From: Collinsella sp. 4_8_47FAA
GTDB taxonomy: Bacteria > Actinomycetota > Coriobacteriia > Coriobacteriales > Coriobacteriaceae
Direction of reading: 5' to 3'
Length of the DNA stretch: 56,214 nucleotides
Assembly (NCBI RefSeq): GCF_000763055.1
Contig: NZ_KN214135.1
Span: 277,929 to 334,142, forward strand
The notes under the pieces: generated by a model
What the model was told of the DNA's origin: nothing
The model's database searches: none
The model's input: the letters and a program-made list of their open reading frames with translations, nothing else
Shown here: positions 42,091-51,871 of the stretch, one piece after another
How the letters are laid out: each line of letters opens with the position of its first letter
Position numbering within the stretch: position 1 is the stretch's first letter
Made by a program: the position numbers and the translations under genes

Positions 42091-43287
42091 TTAGGCGACA
42101 GGCTTTGCGCGGCGAATGGCCGGGAACATCACCGTGATGGCGAGGATGACGCCCGTGGCAGCGATCGCACCGCCCGCGAAGCCGATCCAGGCGATACCGG
42201 GGCCCGAAACCACGGCTCCGCCGATCGCGGTACCCGTGCCAATGCCCAAATTGAACAGGCCCGAGAAGATCGACATGGCGACGGCCGACGAATCTGCCGG
42301 CGTGTGCTTGATGAGCTCGGCTTGGAACGCCACGTTAAAGGCCGTGGCGCAGCAGCCCCACAGCGCGCAGACGGCAAGCACTGCCACGAGCGACGATGCG
42401 GCCGGGCCCATGAGCAGCAGGGCCACCGGCACGCCGGAGAGCGTAATCGCGAGGAACGGGAAGCGGTGCCCATCGAACAGTCGGCCGAATAGCCAGCTTC
42501 CGAGCAGACCAGAGCAGCCGAACGCCGTCAGCGTCATAGTGATGGCGCTTGCGTCGACATGCGCGACCTGAGCCAGGAAAGGCTCGATATAGCTATAGCC
42601 CGTGTAATAGCCAGTTGCCATGAACACCGTGACCGCATAGAGCGCGATCAGTAACGGGTTCTTGAGCAGCTCGGGCAGTTGCTTGACGGTAAAGCGCTCG
42701 CCCGCCGGCATGGTTGGAAACACGGTCGCCTGGTAGACGACCGCGACAGCAGACAGTGCTCCGACCACGGCAAACGTCATACGCCAGCCCACGGCCAGGC
42801 CAATGGCGCGGCCGAGCGGCAGGCCGAAGATCTGCGCGATGGAAGAGCCCGTGGCGATCATGCTGATGGCGAGCGCCCCGTGGCGTGTGTCAACCAGGCG
42901 CGACGCCATAATCGAGGCGACCGACCAGAACACGGCATGTGCGCAAGCGACCACCAGGCGCGCGCAGACCAGGATGGGATAAGTCGGCGCCACAGCGGAC
43001 AGAAACTGGCCCAGCGAGAACACGGCGAGCACGCCCAGCAGCATCCGCTTGAACTCGAAACGCGAAGCGAACACCATGAGCGGCAACGACAGCAGCATGA
43101 CGCCCCAGGCATAGACCGAGATCATGATGCCCGCCTGGGCCTCGGTGAGCGAGAACGACGCGGCGATATCAGTCAAAAGGCCGATGGGCATAAACTCCGA
43201 CGTGTTGAACACGAACGCACAGCAGGTGAGCCCGACGAGCGGGAGCCACTGCCTGAGCGTGATGCCGTCTTGCCTTGCCTGACTCAT
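42091..43287 (-). CDS. MFS transporter, SotB-like sugar efflux type
   Basis: This 398-aa inner-membrane protein has 12 predicted TM segments. LVGLTCCAFVFNTSEFMPIGLLTDIA is the characteristic TM1 region of the SotB/YdeA DHA1 subgroup, which exports sugars such as arabinose and IPTG in enterobacteria. I chose the ATG at 43287, with GGAG ten bases upstream; a TTG at 43302 is in frame. It is a single gene bounded by palindromes. Substrate unknown. Confidence 0.87.
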   Translation of the reverse strand: MSQARQDGITLRQWLPLVGLTCCAFVFNTSEFMPIGLLTDIAASFSLTEAQAGIMISVYAWGVMLLSLPLMVFASRFEFKRMLLGVLAVFSLGQFLSAVAPTYPILVCARLVVACAHAVFWSVASIMASRLVDTRHGALAISMIATGSSIAQIFGLPLGRAIGLAVGWRMTFAVVGALSAVAVVYQATVFPTMPAGERFTVKQLPELLKNPLLIALYAVTVFMATGYYTGYSYIEPFLAQVAHVDASAITMTLTAFGCSGLLGSWLFGRLFDGHRFPFLAITLSGVPVALLLMGPAASSLVAVLAVCALWGCCATAFNVAFQAELIKHTPADSSAVAMSIFSGLFNLGIGTGTAIGGAVVSGPGIAWIGFAGGAIAATGVILAITVMFPAIRRAKPVA

Positions 43288-43333
43288 ATATAACGTCTCC
43301 AATCATTTTGAGTGGAGGCGATTATATAGCAAC

Positions 43334-43366
43334 GGCCCCGCATCCGTCAGCAACAGATGCAGGGCC
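43334..43366 (-). terminator. Hairpin after feoAB, possible terminator
   Basis: GGCCCCGCATC pairs with GATGCAGGGCC. The T content after it on the minus strand is low, so termination is uncertain. Confidence 0.45.
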
Positions 43367-43408
43367 GAAAACAATTCGATACACAGAGGTTGCGCCGTCA
43401 ATACATAA

Positions 43409-45769
43409 CTAAGCCAACCCCAGCAATATGCCCGCCGAATGCACGACAAACGCCACGATCCAGGCGACTGCCACCTGAAACGCGAACACGGCAACGGCGT
43501 AGCGCGCGCCCAGCTCGCTCTTGACGGCGCCGATGGCAGCCACGCAGGGCGGATACAGCAGCGTAAAGACCAGAAACACATAGGCAGTAAACGGCGAAAA
43601 CATGGTCGACAGTGCCGCGGGCGAGGTCGCGCCCAAAAGCACCGTGAGCGTCGATATAACGCTCTCCTTGGCGATAAGTCCGGTGACGAGCGCCGTGGAC
43701 GCACGCCAGTCGCCAAACCCAAGCGGCGCCAGCGCCGGCGCGATGATGCTGCCGAGGCCCGCAAGCAGGCTTTGCGACTGATCGGCGACCACATTAAAGC
43801 GAATGTCGAACGTCTGCAGGAACCAGATGACCACGGTAGCGGCAAAGATAATGGTAAAGGCCTTGGTAATAAAGTCCTTGGCCTTATCCCATGCCAGCAT
43901 CACTGTCGTCTTGACGCTCGGCAGGCGGTAGTTGGGAAGCTCCATGATAAACGGCACCGGGTCGCCCTTAAATGCCGTGCGGTTGAGCACCAGGGCGGCA
44001 ATGCAGCCGACCACGATACCGATCAGATAGAGCGAGACCATGGCAGGAACTGTCGCCTGTGGGAAAAACGCCCCGCACAGCAGGCCGTAGACCGGCAACT
44101 TGGCCGAACAGCTCATGAACGGCGTGAGCATGACCGTCATCTTGCGGTCGTGCTCGGATGGGAGCGTACGGGTCGACATGATAGCCGGCACGGTGCAGCC
44201 AAAACCGACGAGCATGGGCACAAAGCTGCGGCCCGACAGGCCAAAACGACGCAGCACCTTATCCATGACAAAGGCCACGCGCGCCATGTAGCCCGAGTCT
44301 TCCAGAATGGAGAGGAACAAGAAGAGCACGACGATAATCGGTAGGAAGGTCAGCACGCTGCCCACACCCGTAAGCACGCCGTCGACAGCCAGCGAGCGCA
44401 CCACGTCGTTGGTGCCGAACGCCTTGAGGCCCGCATCGGCCGAGGCGATGACGGCAGCGATGCCGTCCTCCATGAGTCCCTGCAACGCCGCGCCGATCAC
44501 GCCAAACGTCAGCCAAAAGACGAGGCCCATGATCACCAGAAACGCCGGAATGGCTGTGTAACGACCTGTCAGGATGCGGTCAATCTTGACGGAGCGCACG
44601 TGCTCGCGGCTCTCGTGCGGCTTGACGACGCAACGCCCGCACACGTCGCCGATAAAGCTAAAACGCATATCGGCCAGCGCAGATAGGCGGTCGGTGCCGG
44701 CCTCACCCTCCATCTGGGTAATGATGTGCTCGATAGCGTCGAGCTCGTTGCGATCCAGGTGAAGCGCCTCGGTTACCAGCTCATCGCCCTCGACCAGCTT
44801 GGTCGCCGCAAAGCGCACCGGGATGTGCGCCGTCACGGCATGGTCCTCGATCAGGTTAGCAATACCGTGGATGCAGCGATGCAGCGCACCGCCGTCCGGA
44901 CCGTCGGGCGCGCAAAAGTCCAGGCGGCCAGGGCGCTCGCGGAACCGCGCCACGTGCAGGGCGTGGTCCACCAGCTCGCCGATGCCCTCGTTGCGGGCAG
45001 CGCTAATGGGGACAACAGGCACGCCCATCAGGCTCTCGAGCAAGTTGACGTCCACGGCGCCGCCGTTGGCGGTCACCTCGTCCATCATGTTGAGCGCGAT
45101 GACCATGGGGCGATCGAGCTCCATAAGCTGCAGTGTCAGGTACAGGTTACGCTCGATGTTGGTGGCGTCAATGATGTCGATGATGGCGTCCGGACGCTCG
45201 TCGAGGATGAACTGACGGCTCACGACCTCCTCGCCTGTGTACGGCGACAGGGAGTAAATGCCGGGCAGGTCGGTAACGCTCGCCTCGGGATGGTTACGGA
45301 TGGTGCCATCTTTGCGGTCGACCGTCACGCCGGGAAAGTTACCGACGTGCTGGTTGGAGCCCGTCAGCTGGTTGAATAACGTGGTCTTGCCGCAGTTTTG
45401 GTTGCCGGCGAGGGCAAAGTGCAGCGGCGCGCCCTCTGGCACGGCCGTCTTTGCCGCACGGGGCGAATACGTCCCCTCGCCCAGGGCCGGATGCTCCGTC
45501 GTGCCGATTGCGGCGTTAGCGCGCGGACCCGTATCGGTGTCGTGAATACCCACGAGCTCGATGCGAGCGGCATCGTCCTTACGCAGTGTCAACTCGTAGC
45601 CACGCAGGCGAATCTCGAGCGGGTCGCCCATGGGGGCATACTTCATCATGGTGACTTCGGTGCCCGGCGTTAGACCCATGTCCAAAATATGCTGTCGGAG
45701 TGCCTGATCGTCCGATGCCACCGATGCGACAACGGCGTCCTTTCCAATCTCGAGTGTATCGAGCTTCAC
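43409..45769 (-). CDS. feoB: Ferrous iron transporter, FeoA-FeoB fusion
   Basis: This 786-aa membrane protein takes up Fe(II). Residues 1-75 form a FeoA SH3-like domain (LDTLEIGKDAVVASV, LRQHILDMGLTPGTEV). The FeoB G domain follows with G1 GNQNCGKTTLFNQLTG and G3 DLPGIYSL; the usual Ser before Lys in GNPNSGKTT is Cys here. About ten TM segments include the Gate motifs with SCSAKLPVYG. The start is most likely GTG at 45769, eight bases after GGGAGGA. Two iron-box-like palindromes lie just upstream. Confidence 0.92.
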   Translation of the reverse strand: MKLDTLEIGKDAVVASVASDDQALRQHILDMGLTPGTEVTMMKYAPMGDPLEIRLRGYELTLRKDDAARIELVGIHDTDTGPRANAAIGTTEHPALGEGTYSPRAAKTAVPEGAPLHFALAGNQNCGKTTLFNQLTGSNQHVGNFPGVTVDRKDGTIRNHPEASVTDLPGIYSLSPYTGEEVVSRQFILDERPDAIIDIIDATNIERNLYLTLQLMELDRPMVIALNMMDEVTANGGAVDVNLLESLMGVPVVPISAARNEGIGELVDHALHVARFRERPGRLDFCAPDGPDGGALHRCIHGIANLIEDHAVTAHIPVRFAATKLVEGDELVTEALHLDRNELDAIEHIITQMEGEAGTDRLSALADMRFSFIGDVCGRCVVKPHESREHVRSVKIDRILTGRYTAIPAFLVIMGLVFWLTFGVIGAALQGLMEDGIAAVIASADAGLKAFGTNDVVRSLAVDGVLTGVGSVLTFLPIIVVLFLFLSILEDSGYMARVAFVMDKVLRRFGLSGRSFVPMLVGFGCTVPAIMSTRTLPSEHDRKMTVMLTPFMSCSAKLPVYGLLCGAFFPQATVPAMVSLYLIGIVVGCIAALVLNRTAFKGDPVPFIMELPNYRLPSVKTTVMLAWDKAKDFITKAFTIIFAATVVIWFLQTFDIRFNVVADQSQSLLAGLGSIIAPALAPLGFGDWRASTALVTGLIAKESVISTLTVLLGATSPAALSTMFSPFTAYVFLVFTLLYPPCVAAIGAVKSELGARYAVAVFAFQVAVAWIVAFVVHSAGILLGLA

Positions 45770-45811
45770 GTCCGTGTTCCTCCCCCGGCGCCCGCAGGGC
45801 GTTGTATTTAT

Positions 45812-45844
45812 GTTCACCATGGCTAACCGTTTGCCATGGCTAAC
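45812..45844. promoter_or_regulatory. Tandem DtxR/IdeR-type iron boxes upstream of feoAB
   Basis: GTTCACCATGGCTAAC (45812-45827) and GTTTGCCATGGCTAAC (45829-45844) are adjacent near-palindromes 17 bp apart with the TTAGCC/GGCTAA arms of DtxR-family boxes. Position 43-75 bp before the feoAB GTG fits repression by Fe-bound regulator. No dtxR gene is in the window. Confidence 0.65.
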
Positions 45845-45904
45845 CAATTTTAAACTTACATGATAGCGTGAACACACAACGACGTTCAATCGACAGATTG
45901 CTGC

Positions 45905-46007
45905 AAGGAACGTCCCCAAGTGCCGGCACAAAAGGAACGTCCCCGAGTGCCAAGTGCCGCAAGAGTGTCCCTTTCGACTAGTCGCTTAAGAACGTCCCCA
46001 ATGACTA
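45905..46007. repeat. Cluster of GTCCC-loop hairpins
   Basis: GTCCC motifs recur at about 45912, 45939, 45967 and 45993. Two are in clear hairpins: GGCAC/GTGCC (45925-45951) and TAGTC/GACTA (45979-46007) with the loop TTAAGAACGTCCCC, identical in its central part to unit 1 at 3011-3023. The cluster lies between the feoAB promoter and the esterase-associated element. Confidence 0.65.
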
Positions 46008-46054
46008 CCTACGCCAAGCCCTTGACAGCTAGGACGATGCCGATGTCTTGGAAC

Positions 46055-46203
46055 CGACAGCGAAAGCCCGCCAGAGCGAGCAAGGTGCCTTGAAGCGAGG
46101 TGGCATTGACCTTCCGGTCATGCCACCGAAGCTGAAAGGCAGATTGCCGCCCTGGCGGGCTTGCAGCGTCAAGTGGTTACGGCGTTTGGTAAAACGCCGT
46201 AAC
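46055..46203 (-). ncRNA. Multi-stem element family, copy B, directly after the esterase
   Basis: The layout is the same as 26968-27113. A 12-bp hairpin GTTACGGCGTTT/AAACGCCGTAAC (46176-46203) touches the stop codon. A 15-bp closing stem pairs 46064-46078 with 46148-46162. The central stem GGTGGCA-bulge-TGACC-TTCC-GGTCA-TGCCACC lies at 46099-46127. AATCTGCC and CACCTTG blocks (minus strand) are conserved. Stems differ from copy A but remain paired. The one imperfect pair is G-U on the minus strand and A-C on the plus, which favours a minus-strand RNA. No T run follows. Confidence 0.65.
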
Positions 46204-47105
46204 TAAAACCCGTGGCGCTCGAGGAAGCGGAAGGCTAGGCGGATCCAGGGGCGGACCGCCACCTGCTTGTCCTCGTTGTCGACCGCGGTGTTGGCGTTGC
46301 CGAGCGAAAGGCCGTGACCGCCCTGGTCAAAGACGTGCATCTCGCAAGCGACGCCCTCCTCCGCCATGCGTTGGGCAAACGGATAGACCTGCGCGATCGG
46401 CGCCGTCTTGTCGTCGGACACGCCCCACACAAAGGTCGGTGGCATCTGACGCGAAACATGCGTGGTGGGGCAGATGTCGGCCAGATGCTCGTCAGTTGCC
46501 TCGCCGCCCGTCACCATCGACAGGTAGTCGTTGAGCAAATCGCGCCCCGTCTTGCCGCCCGTCTTGGGCACACGCAAGTCAATGCGCGGATCGCGCGTCT
46601 GCATGTCGCGCACATAGGCAAAGTCGAGCAATGGATAGCCCAGCACCACGGCATCGGGACGAATGTCGTCCGGACGCGCCCCGGCAAGTGCCGCAAAGGG
46701 GCCGGTCTTCCACTGTGTTGCCAGCGAGGCGCAAATCATGCCGCCAGCAGAAAAGCCCACGACGCACACGCGCTTAGGATCGACATGCCACTCGTCGGCG
46801 TTGGCGCGCACCGTGGCGACCATCTTGGCAAGATCTGCCTGGGGGTGCGGAAAGCTCACGTCACCCGTAGAACTCGTGACATAGTTGAGCACAAAGGCCT
46901 GGTAACCGTGATCCAAAAACGCAAACGCCACAGGATCCTGCTCATGCGGAGCGATATGCGTAAACGCACCTCCGCCACAGATAATCACCGCGGGGCGGCG
47001 GCCATTCGGTTTATCGGGCAGCGGCTCGGCACCCAAATACGTAAACGTCGCCGGATAATCCTCGGTCGGCTCCTCGCCCCACAGCGCATGGTTCTCGACA
47101 ATCAT
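46203..47105 (-). CDS. Alpha/beta hydrolase, esterase/lipase of the BD-FAE type
   Basis: This approximately 300-aa cytoplasmic serine hydrolase resembles bacterial feruloyl or acetyl xylan esterase-like proteins (COG0657 type). RPAVIICGGGAFTHIAPHEQD is the oxyanion region, GFSAGGMICASLA the nucleophile elbow (Ser), and GHGLSLG carries the catalytic His. The ATG at 47105 follows AGGGAG by five bases; an upstream open extension has no homology. Its stop codon touches the multi-stem element at 46055-46203. A role in deacylating plant or host glycans is plausible but unproved. Confidence 0.87.
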   Translation of the reverse strand: MIVENHALWGEEPTEDYPATFTYLGAEPLPDKPNGRRPAVIICGGGAFTHIAPHEQDPVAFAFLDHGYQAFVLNYVTSSTGDVSFPHPQADLAKMVATVRANADEWHVDPKRVCVVGFSAGGMICASLATQWKTGPFAALAGARPDDIRPDAVVLGYPLLDFAYVRDMQTRDPRIDLRVPKTGGKTGRDLLNDYLSMVTGGEATDEHLADICPTTHVSRQMPPTFVWGVSDDKTAPIAQVYPFAQRMAEEGVACEMHVFDQGGHGLSLGNANTAVDNEDKQVAVRPWIRLAFRFLERHGF

Positions 47106-47291
47106 ATGTGCTCCCTTCGCGCAAATTATGCGCCCTTGTTTTTCGCCTTCAAGCGTACCCCACTTGAACCCGTGGCGCAGAAACACTCCGGCAATAAGTT
47201 TCCCTTCAACTGATATATCACATAATCCCAGTTCAGAGGTATCGTTGAGCAGCGTAGAATAGGGGCGTTGACCAAGCCGCGAAACACATGT

Positions 47292-47301
47292 GAAACGTTT
47301 C
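47292..47301. promoter_or_regulatory. LacI/CcpA-type operator upstream of EIIA
   Basis: GAAACGTTTC in the context TGTGAAACGTTTCCGG is a perfect palindrome of the LacI-family type and close to cre sites. It lies 48 bp before the EIIA start. An identical core recurs at 47995-48004, downstream of the gene. Confidence 0.55.
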
Positions 47302-47348
47302 CGGCAAACCAAACGCGCGATATGCGCCTATTTAAGTTGGAGGCAACT

Positions 47349-47912
47349 ATGGGTCTGCTCGATTCGCTTAAGTCCACCTTCACCTCGACCGGCGAGGCGT
47401 CCGTTCCGCCCGCAGCAAGCTTCGCTACCCGCGAAGGCGTCATCTATGCCCCCGTCAACGGCGTGCTCGTCAACCTGAACGAGGTTCCCGACGAGACGAT
47501 CGCCTCGGGCATGCTTGGCCAGGGCTATGGCATCGAGCCCATTACCGGCACCATCTACGCGCCCGCCAACGGCCGCATCGGCGCCACCACCGTCACCAAC
47601 CACTCCATCGGCATGATCACCGAGGACGGCCTGCGCGTGTTCATCCATGTTGGCCTGGGCACCGTGGAAATGAACGGCAAGGGTTTTGCCCGCTTTGTCG
47701 AGATGGGCGATGTGGTCAAGGCCGGCCAGCCGCTCATCAGCTTCGACCGCGACGCCATCAAAGCCGCCGGCCACGAGGACATCGTGACCGTCATCGTCTC
47801 TGAGCTCGACCGCCTCAAGAGCATCGACCACGTCGGCGAGTCTGGCACGCTTATCGGCGGCAATCCGCTCGTCAAGCTTGGCGACCCGCTGCTGGTTGCC
47901 AAGACCAAGTAG
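47349..47912 (+). CDS. PTS glucose-type EIIA component, free-standing
   Basis: This 187-aa phosphocarrier accepts phosphate from HPr and passes it to an EIIB. The active His100 is in FIHVGLGTV and the supporting His85 in NHSIGMI. It begins with a 25-residue extension before ATREGVIYAPVNG. GGAGG precedes the ATG at 47349; the frame is open further upstream without homology. As a lone EIIA it may serve EIIC proteins lacking their own IIA, such as the one at 11380-12618, and may have a regulatory role. Confidence 0.92.
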   Translation: MGLLDSLKSTFTSTGEASVPPAASFATREGVIYAPVNGVLVNLNEVPDETIASGMLGQGYGIEPITGTIYAPANGRIGATTVTNHSIGMITEDGLRVFIHVGLGTVEMNGKGFARFVEMGDVVKAGQPLISFDRDAIKAAGHEDIVTVIVSELDRLKSIDHVGESGTLIGGNPLVKLGDPLLVAKTK

Positions 47913-47953
47913 CAGACCGCCGTCACATAACGGGTCAACCGCCTGTGCGTCTT

Positions 47954-48044
47954 TGCCGCACCTGTGTTGTTGTTTTTGCCTATGTAGAGGTTCTGAAACG
48001 TTTCTATATAGGCAGCTGAGCATCAACGCAGGTGCGGCTTTTGC
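47954..48044 (+). terminator. Nested hairpin/terminator after EIIA with embedded operator
   Basis: Outer stem GCCGCACCTGTGTTG (47955-47969) pairs with 48024-48038 and is followed by TTTTGC. Inside, GCCTATGTAGA (47978-47988) pairs with TCTATATAGGC (48003-48013), enclosing GAAACGTTTC (47995-48004). The structure can end the EIIA transcript and also presents a LacI-type operator. Confidence 0.65.
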
Positions 48045-48146
48045 ATAGCGAGACATCGCCCCGCGACATGTTGTTCAACCGCACGAACCCCCTTCCTTTG
48101 TCCGCGCAGAGCGCTAGACTGCTAGGTCGACATTGGAGGAAGATCG

Positions 48147-50081
48147 ATGCAAAACACACCCACGGGCGCCGTACATGCCGCGCCTCAACGCAACCAACGC
48201 ATCGTCGCGCTCGACGGGCTCCGCGCCCTCGCCATCGCCGGCGTCGTCCTATATCACCTTCGCCCCAGCCGCCTGACCGGCGGTTTTTTGGGCGTTACAC
48301 TCTTCTTTACGCTGAGTGGCTATCTCGCCACCAAAAGCATTATGCGGGCTACGGCACGCGACGGATTCTCATACCCGCGCTATATCTGCCGCCGCATTGC
48401 GCGCATGATGCCGCCGATCGTCGTGACCATCGCGCTTACCGCCATCGCCACCTACATCGCAGCCCCGAGCTTACTCCCTAAGGTGCAGCAGGACGCCCTG
48501 TCATCGGCACTCTTTTTGAGCAACTGGTTCTACATCTTCCGCAACGTCTCGTATTTCGCCGCCGCGGGGCTCCCCTCGCCGCTCACGCACCTGTGGTTCT
48601 GCGCCGTCACTATGCAGTTCTATCTGGTGTGGCCGGTCATCCTTATGGCACTGTGCAGCAAAACCAGGTCGCGCAGCACCGCCATCGGCATCACGATCGC
48701 ATTCGCGCTTGTATCGACGGCAGCCATGGTCCTCATGTTTAATCCCACCGCCGACACATCGCGCGTCTACTACGGAACCGACGCCCGTGCCGCCGAGCTT
48801 CTATGCGGAGCCTTAGCCGCCATCGCAGCGCCGCGCCTGCGTGAGATGCTGAGCGGTGACATCCATATCCCCGGCGCCAACAAGGGCATCTCAAAGGTCA
48901 ATGCGATTTCTATCGCGTGGCTCGTTGCCGTTATAGCCGGCGCACTCATGCTGACCGGAGAGAGCGTCTGGCTCTACCGCGGCGGCTTTTTGCTGTTTGC
49001 CTTCGTCACCGGACTCCTCATCATCTGCGTGCAGAATACGGAATGCATCGTGCGCCGTCTGTTGTCGGTCAAGCCGCTCGTCTGGCTGGGCCAGCGCTCG
49101 TTCTCGGTCTATCTGGTGCACTATCCCCTACTGCTTCTGATGAACCCCGCAACCCGCACTACCCGCATCGCCTGGTGGGAGCAGGTATTACAACTTGTAC
49201 TGATTCTTGCGGTAGCCGAGGTTTTCTATCGCCTCGTCGAACGCCCTTGGTCCCACAAGCCGGTCCAACAGGACAGCACGGCAAGAAAACACGTCCTCGC
49301 GCCCGCCATGGTGCTCCCCGCGCTTGGCGCTGCATGCGTCGCCGCACTTGCCTTCGCGCCGCTTGACTGGGCAGGCATCGCCACCGCCCGCGCCGAGCAG
49401 CTCCGTCCCGAGCTTGCCCAGAACGCGACCTCGTCCCAGGACAACGGAGCCAACGACAAGGGCGCCGAGCCCACATCCGGTAAAGATTCCCAGCCCAGCG
49501 ACACCGCATCCGATGACGCCACCAAGCAAAAACCCAAAGAGGGACCTATCGCCGAAAAGGTCCCCAAGAACTTGGACTGGAAGAGCTTTACCTACGACGA
49601 GGCAACCGGAACCTGCGACGCCCGCGTGCTCATGATCGGCGACTCGGTCACCGCAGGTGCCCAACCTGGCATTCAGGCGGTGCTTCCCAACGCGTACATC
49701 GACGGCGTGGTGAGCCGCCAGTTCTACACCTTCCAGGATGTCTACGCGCAGGACAGCGCCAACTACGACCCGAGTGTGGTCATCTGTGCACTTGGCACCA
49801 ATGGCCTTATTCGCGACCCACAGCAGGTGCAGGACGTGATCAATGCCGTGAGCGGCAAACCCATCTACTTTGTGACCGTGCGCGTGCCGCTCGAGCTGCA
49901 GGACCGCAACAACCAGACGATCCGCGACGTATGCGCCCAAAACGACAACGCCGGCGTCATCGACTGGAACGGCGCCTCGGAGGGCCACAGCGAATACCTT
50001 GTCGACGACGGCACACACCTCACCCAGGCGGGAATCGACACCTACGCAGCCCTCATACGTCAAGCCATCTGCGGACACTAG
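48147..50081 (+). CDS. Acyltransferase-3 membrane protein with C-terminal SGNH domain
   Basis: This 644-aa protein is of the OafA/YrhL type that O-acetylates cell-surface glycans. The N-terminal acyltransferase-3 domain has about ten TM segments, starting [20 protein letters not shown] with the catalytic-region His. A low-complexity linker (about 425-475) precedes an extracytoplasmic SGNH hydrolase domain with GDSVTAG (Ser) and DGTHLTQAG (Asp, His). GGAGGA precedes the ATG. The target could be peptidoglycan, teichoic acid or exopolysaccharide. A stem GGCACCGC/GCGGTGCC follows the stop without a T run. Confidence 0.9.
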   Translation: MQNTPTGAVHAAPQRNQRIVALDGLRALAIAGVVLYHLRPSRLTGGFLGVTLFFTLSGYLATKSIMRATARDGFSYPRYICRRIARMMPPIVVTIALTAIATYIAAPSLLPKVQQDALSSALFLSNWFYIFRNVSYFAAAGLPSPLTHLWFCAVTMQFYLVWPVILMALCSKTRSRSTAIGITIAFALVSTAAMVLMFNPTADTSRVYYGTDARAAELLCGALAAIAAPRLREMLSGDIHIPGANKGISKVNAISIAWLVAVIAGALMLTGESVWLYRGGFLLFAFVTGLLIICVQNTECIVRRLLSVKPLVWLGQRSFSVYLVHYPLLLLMNPATRTTRIAWWEQVLQLVLILAVAEVFYRLVERPWSHKPVQQDSTARKHVLAPAMVLPALGAACVAALAFAPLDWAGIATARAEQLRPELAQNATSSQDNGANDKGAEPTSGKDSQPSDTASDDATKQKPKEGPIAEKVPKNLDWKSFTYDEATGTCDARVLMIGDSVTAGAQPGIQAVLPNAYIDGVVSRQFYTFQDVYAQDSANYDPSVVICALGTNGLIRDPQQVQDVINAVSGKPIYFVTVRVPLELQDRNNQTIRDVCAQNDNAGVIDWNGASEGHSEYLVDDGTHLTQAGIDTYAALIRQAICGH

Positions 50082-50111
50082 GCACCGCAAAATCGGCGCT
50101 TGCGCGGTGCC
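50081..50111 (+). terminator. Weak hairpin after the acyltransferase gene
   Basis: GGCACCGC (50081-50088) pairs with GCGGTGCC (50104-50111). There is no T run, so it may be only a 3'-end stabiliser. Confidence 0.35.
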
Positions 50112-50142
50112 CACGTCACGCTCATACATCGAGCTTGACGTT

Positions 50143-50171
50143 TTGCTACGCCCCCACTCGCGGGTTAGAAT
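50143..50171 (+). promoter_or_regulatory. Promoter of asnS
   Basis: TTGCTA (50143-50148) and TAGAAT (50166-50171) are 17 bp apart, giving a leader of about 40 nt. That is too short for a T-box, which many aminoacyl-tRNA synthetase genes have. Confidence 0.6.
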
Positions 50172-50217
50172 GGTTAACTGTTTGGAAATAATCCGTACAA
50201 CCGTTATGGGAGGATAC

Positions 50218-51621
50218 GTGAACCGCACCAAAATCGCGCAGCTCTATGCCGATGCCGAGTCGCTCGGTGGCCAGACCGTCACCGTTGCCGGCTGGGTCAA
50301 GTCCGTCCGCGACATGAAGAACTTTGGCTTCGTTACGCTCAACGACGGCAGCTGCTTCCGCGACCTGCAGGTCGTCATGAACCGCGAGGCGCTCGACAAC
50401 TATGACGAGATCGCCCACCAAAACGTCTCTGCCGCCCTCATCTGCACCGGCACCGTCAAGCTGACCCCCGATGCGCCCCAGCCCTTCGAGCTTTCTGCCA
50501 CCTCCATCGAGGTCGAGGGCGTCAGCGCTCCGGATTACCCGCTGCAGAAAAAGCGCGCAACCGTCGAGTTCCTGCGCACCCAACAGCACCTGCGCCCGCG
50601 CACCAACCTGTTCCGCGCCGTGTTCCGTATCCGCTCTGTCGCGGCTGCCGCCATCCACCGCTTCTTCCAGGAGCAGGGCTTTGTCTACGTCAACACCCCC
50701 ATCATCACCACGAGTGACTGCGAGGGCGCCGGCGAGATGTTCCGCGTGACCACGCTCGACCCCAAAAATCCGCCCCTCACCGAGTCCGGCGAGGTCGACT
50801 GGAGCCAGGACTTCTTTGGCAAGCATGCAAGCCTCACCGTGTCCGGCCAGCTCAATGCCGAGAACTTTGCCATGGCCTTTGGCGACGTGTACACCTTTGG
50901 CCCCACCTTCCGCGCCGAAAACTCCAACACCACGCGCCACGCCGCCGAGTTTTGGATGATTGAGCCCGAGATGGCCTTCGCCGACCTCAACGACTACATG
51001 GACAACGCCGAGGCCATGCTCAAGCACGTTCTTAAGGACGTTATGGCCACCTGCCCCGACGAGCTCAATATGCTCAACAAGTTTGTGGACAAGGGCCTGG
51101 TCGAGCGTCTGAACCACGTGGCAAACTCCGACTTTGCCCGCGTCACCTATACCGAGGCCGTCGAAATCCTGGAGCAGGCCGTCGCCGCCGGCCACAAGTT
51201 CGACTACCCCGTGAGCTGGGGCATCGACCTGCAAACCGAGCACGAGCGTTTCCTGACCGAGGAACACTTTAAGCGACCGACTTTTGTGACCGACTACCCG
51301 GCCGAGATCAAGGCGTTCTACATGCGCATGAACGAGGACGGCAAGACCGTCGCCGCCGCCGACTGCCTGGTTCCCGGTATCGGCGAGATTATCGGCGGCT
51401 CCCAGCGCGAGGAGCGCCTGGATCTGCTCGAGGCCCGCATCAAGGACCTGGGTATGAATCCCGAGCAGTACAAGTACTATCTGGACCTGCGTCGCTATGG
51501 CTCCTGCAAGCATGCCGGCTACGGCCTGGGCTTCGAGCGTTTGGTGATGTACCTCACCGGCGTGGGTAACATCCGCGACGTCCTGCCGCACCCGCGCACC
51601 GTGGGCAACGCCGACTTCTAA
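50218..51621 (+). CDS. asnS: Asparaginyl-tRNA synthetase
   Basis: This 467-aa class IIb synthetase charges tRNA-Asn. The N-terminal OB-fold anticodon-binding domain ([25 protein letters not shown]) precedes the catalytic core with [16 protein letters not shown], motif 2 [19 protein letters not shown] and motif 3 [13 protein letters not shown]. The start is GTG at 50218 after GGGAGG; the upstream open frame lies in the promoter and has no homology. Length is normal. Confidence 0.97.
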   Translation: MNRTKIAQLYADAESLGGQTVTVAGWVKSVRDMKNFGFVTLNDGSCFRDLQVVMNREALDNYDEIAHQNVSAALICTGTVKLTPDAPQPFELSATSIEVEGVSAPDYPLQKKRATVEFLRTQQHLRPRTNLFRAVFRIRSVAAAAIHRFFQEQGFVYVNTPIITTSDCEGAGEMFRVTTLDPKNPPLTESGEVDWSQDFFGKHASLTVSGQLNAENFAMAFGDVYTFGPTFRAENSNTTRHAAEFWMIEPEMAFADLNDYMDNAEAMLKHVLKDVMATCPDELNMLNKFVDKGLVERLNHVANSDFARVTYTEAVEILEQAVAAGHKFDYPVSWGIDLQTEHERFLTEEHFKRPTFVTDYPAEIKAFYMRMNEDGKTVAAADCLVPGIGEIIGGSQREERLDLLEARIKDLGMNPEQYKYYLDLRRYGSCKHAGYGLGFERLVMYLTGVGNIRDVLPHPRTVGNADF

Positions 51622-51659
51622 TCGCCATAGCGCCACCAAACGCGTTCCAGCGCATCACG

Positions 51660-51695
51660 CCAGCGCCTCTCGGCAAGCCGAGGGGCGCTTTTTTC
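51660..51695 (+). terminator. Terminator of asnS
   Basis: GCGCCTCTCGG pairs with CCGAGGGGCGC around CAAG, followed by TTTTTT. It lies about 40 bp after the asnS stop. Confidence 0.95.
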
Positions 51696-51871
51696 AACAG
51701 CATCCGTCAAGCTTTTGGCAAGGTTTTGGTCAGTTAGGCAGGGTTGTTGAAAACTCGACCCGCCGTTTGCCGGCAACCATCGACCGTCCAAGGCGTCACG
51801 TGTCCTTGGCCAGGCTCCGCGCCCTAGGCTCTGATCTGCCATCGCCAAAAAAGGGAAAGGACGTGGGCACT

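Noticed and set aside
45770-45931. Longer FeoA N terminus from upstream starts
   Set aside because: It would place the iron boxes in coding sequence; the GTG at 45769 has a strong Shine-Dalgarno sequence and matches the FeoA start.
50082-50217. T-box riboswitch before asnS
   Set aside because: The likely promoter leaves only about 40 nt of leader, and no T-box sequence was found.
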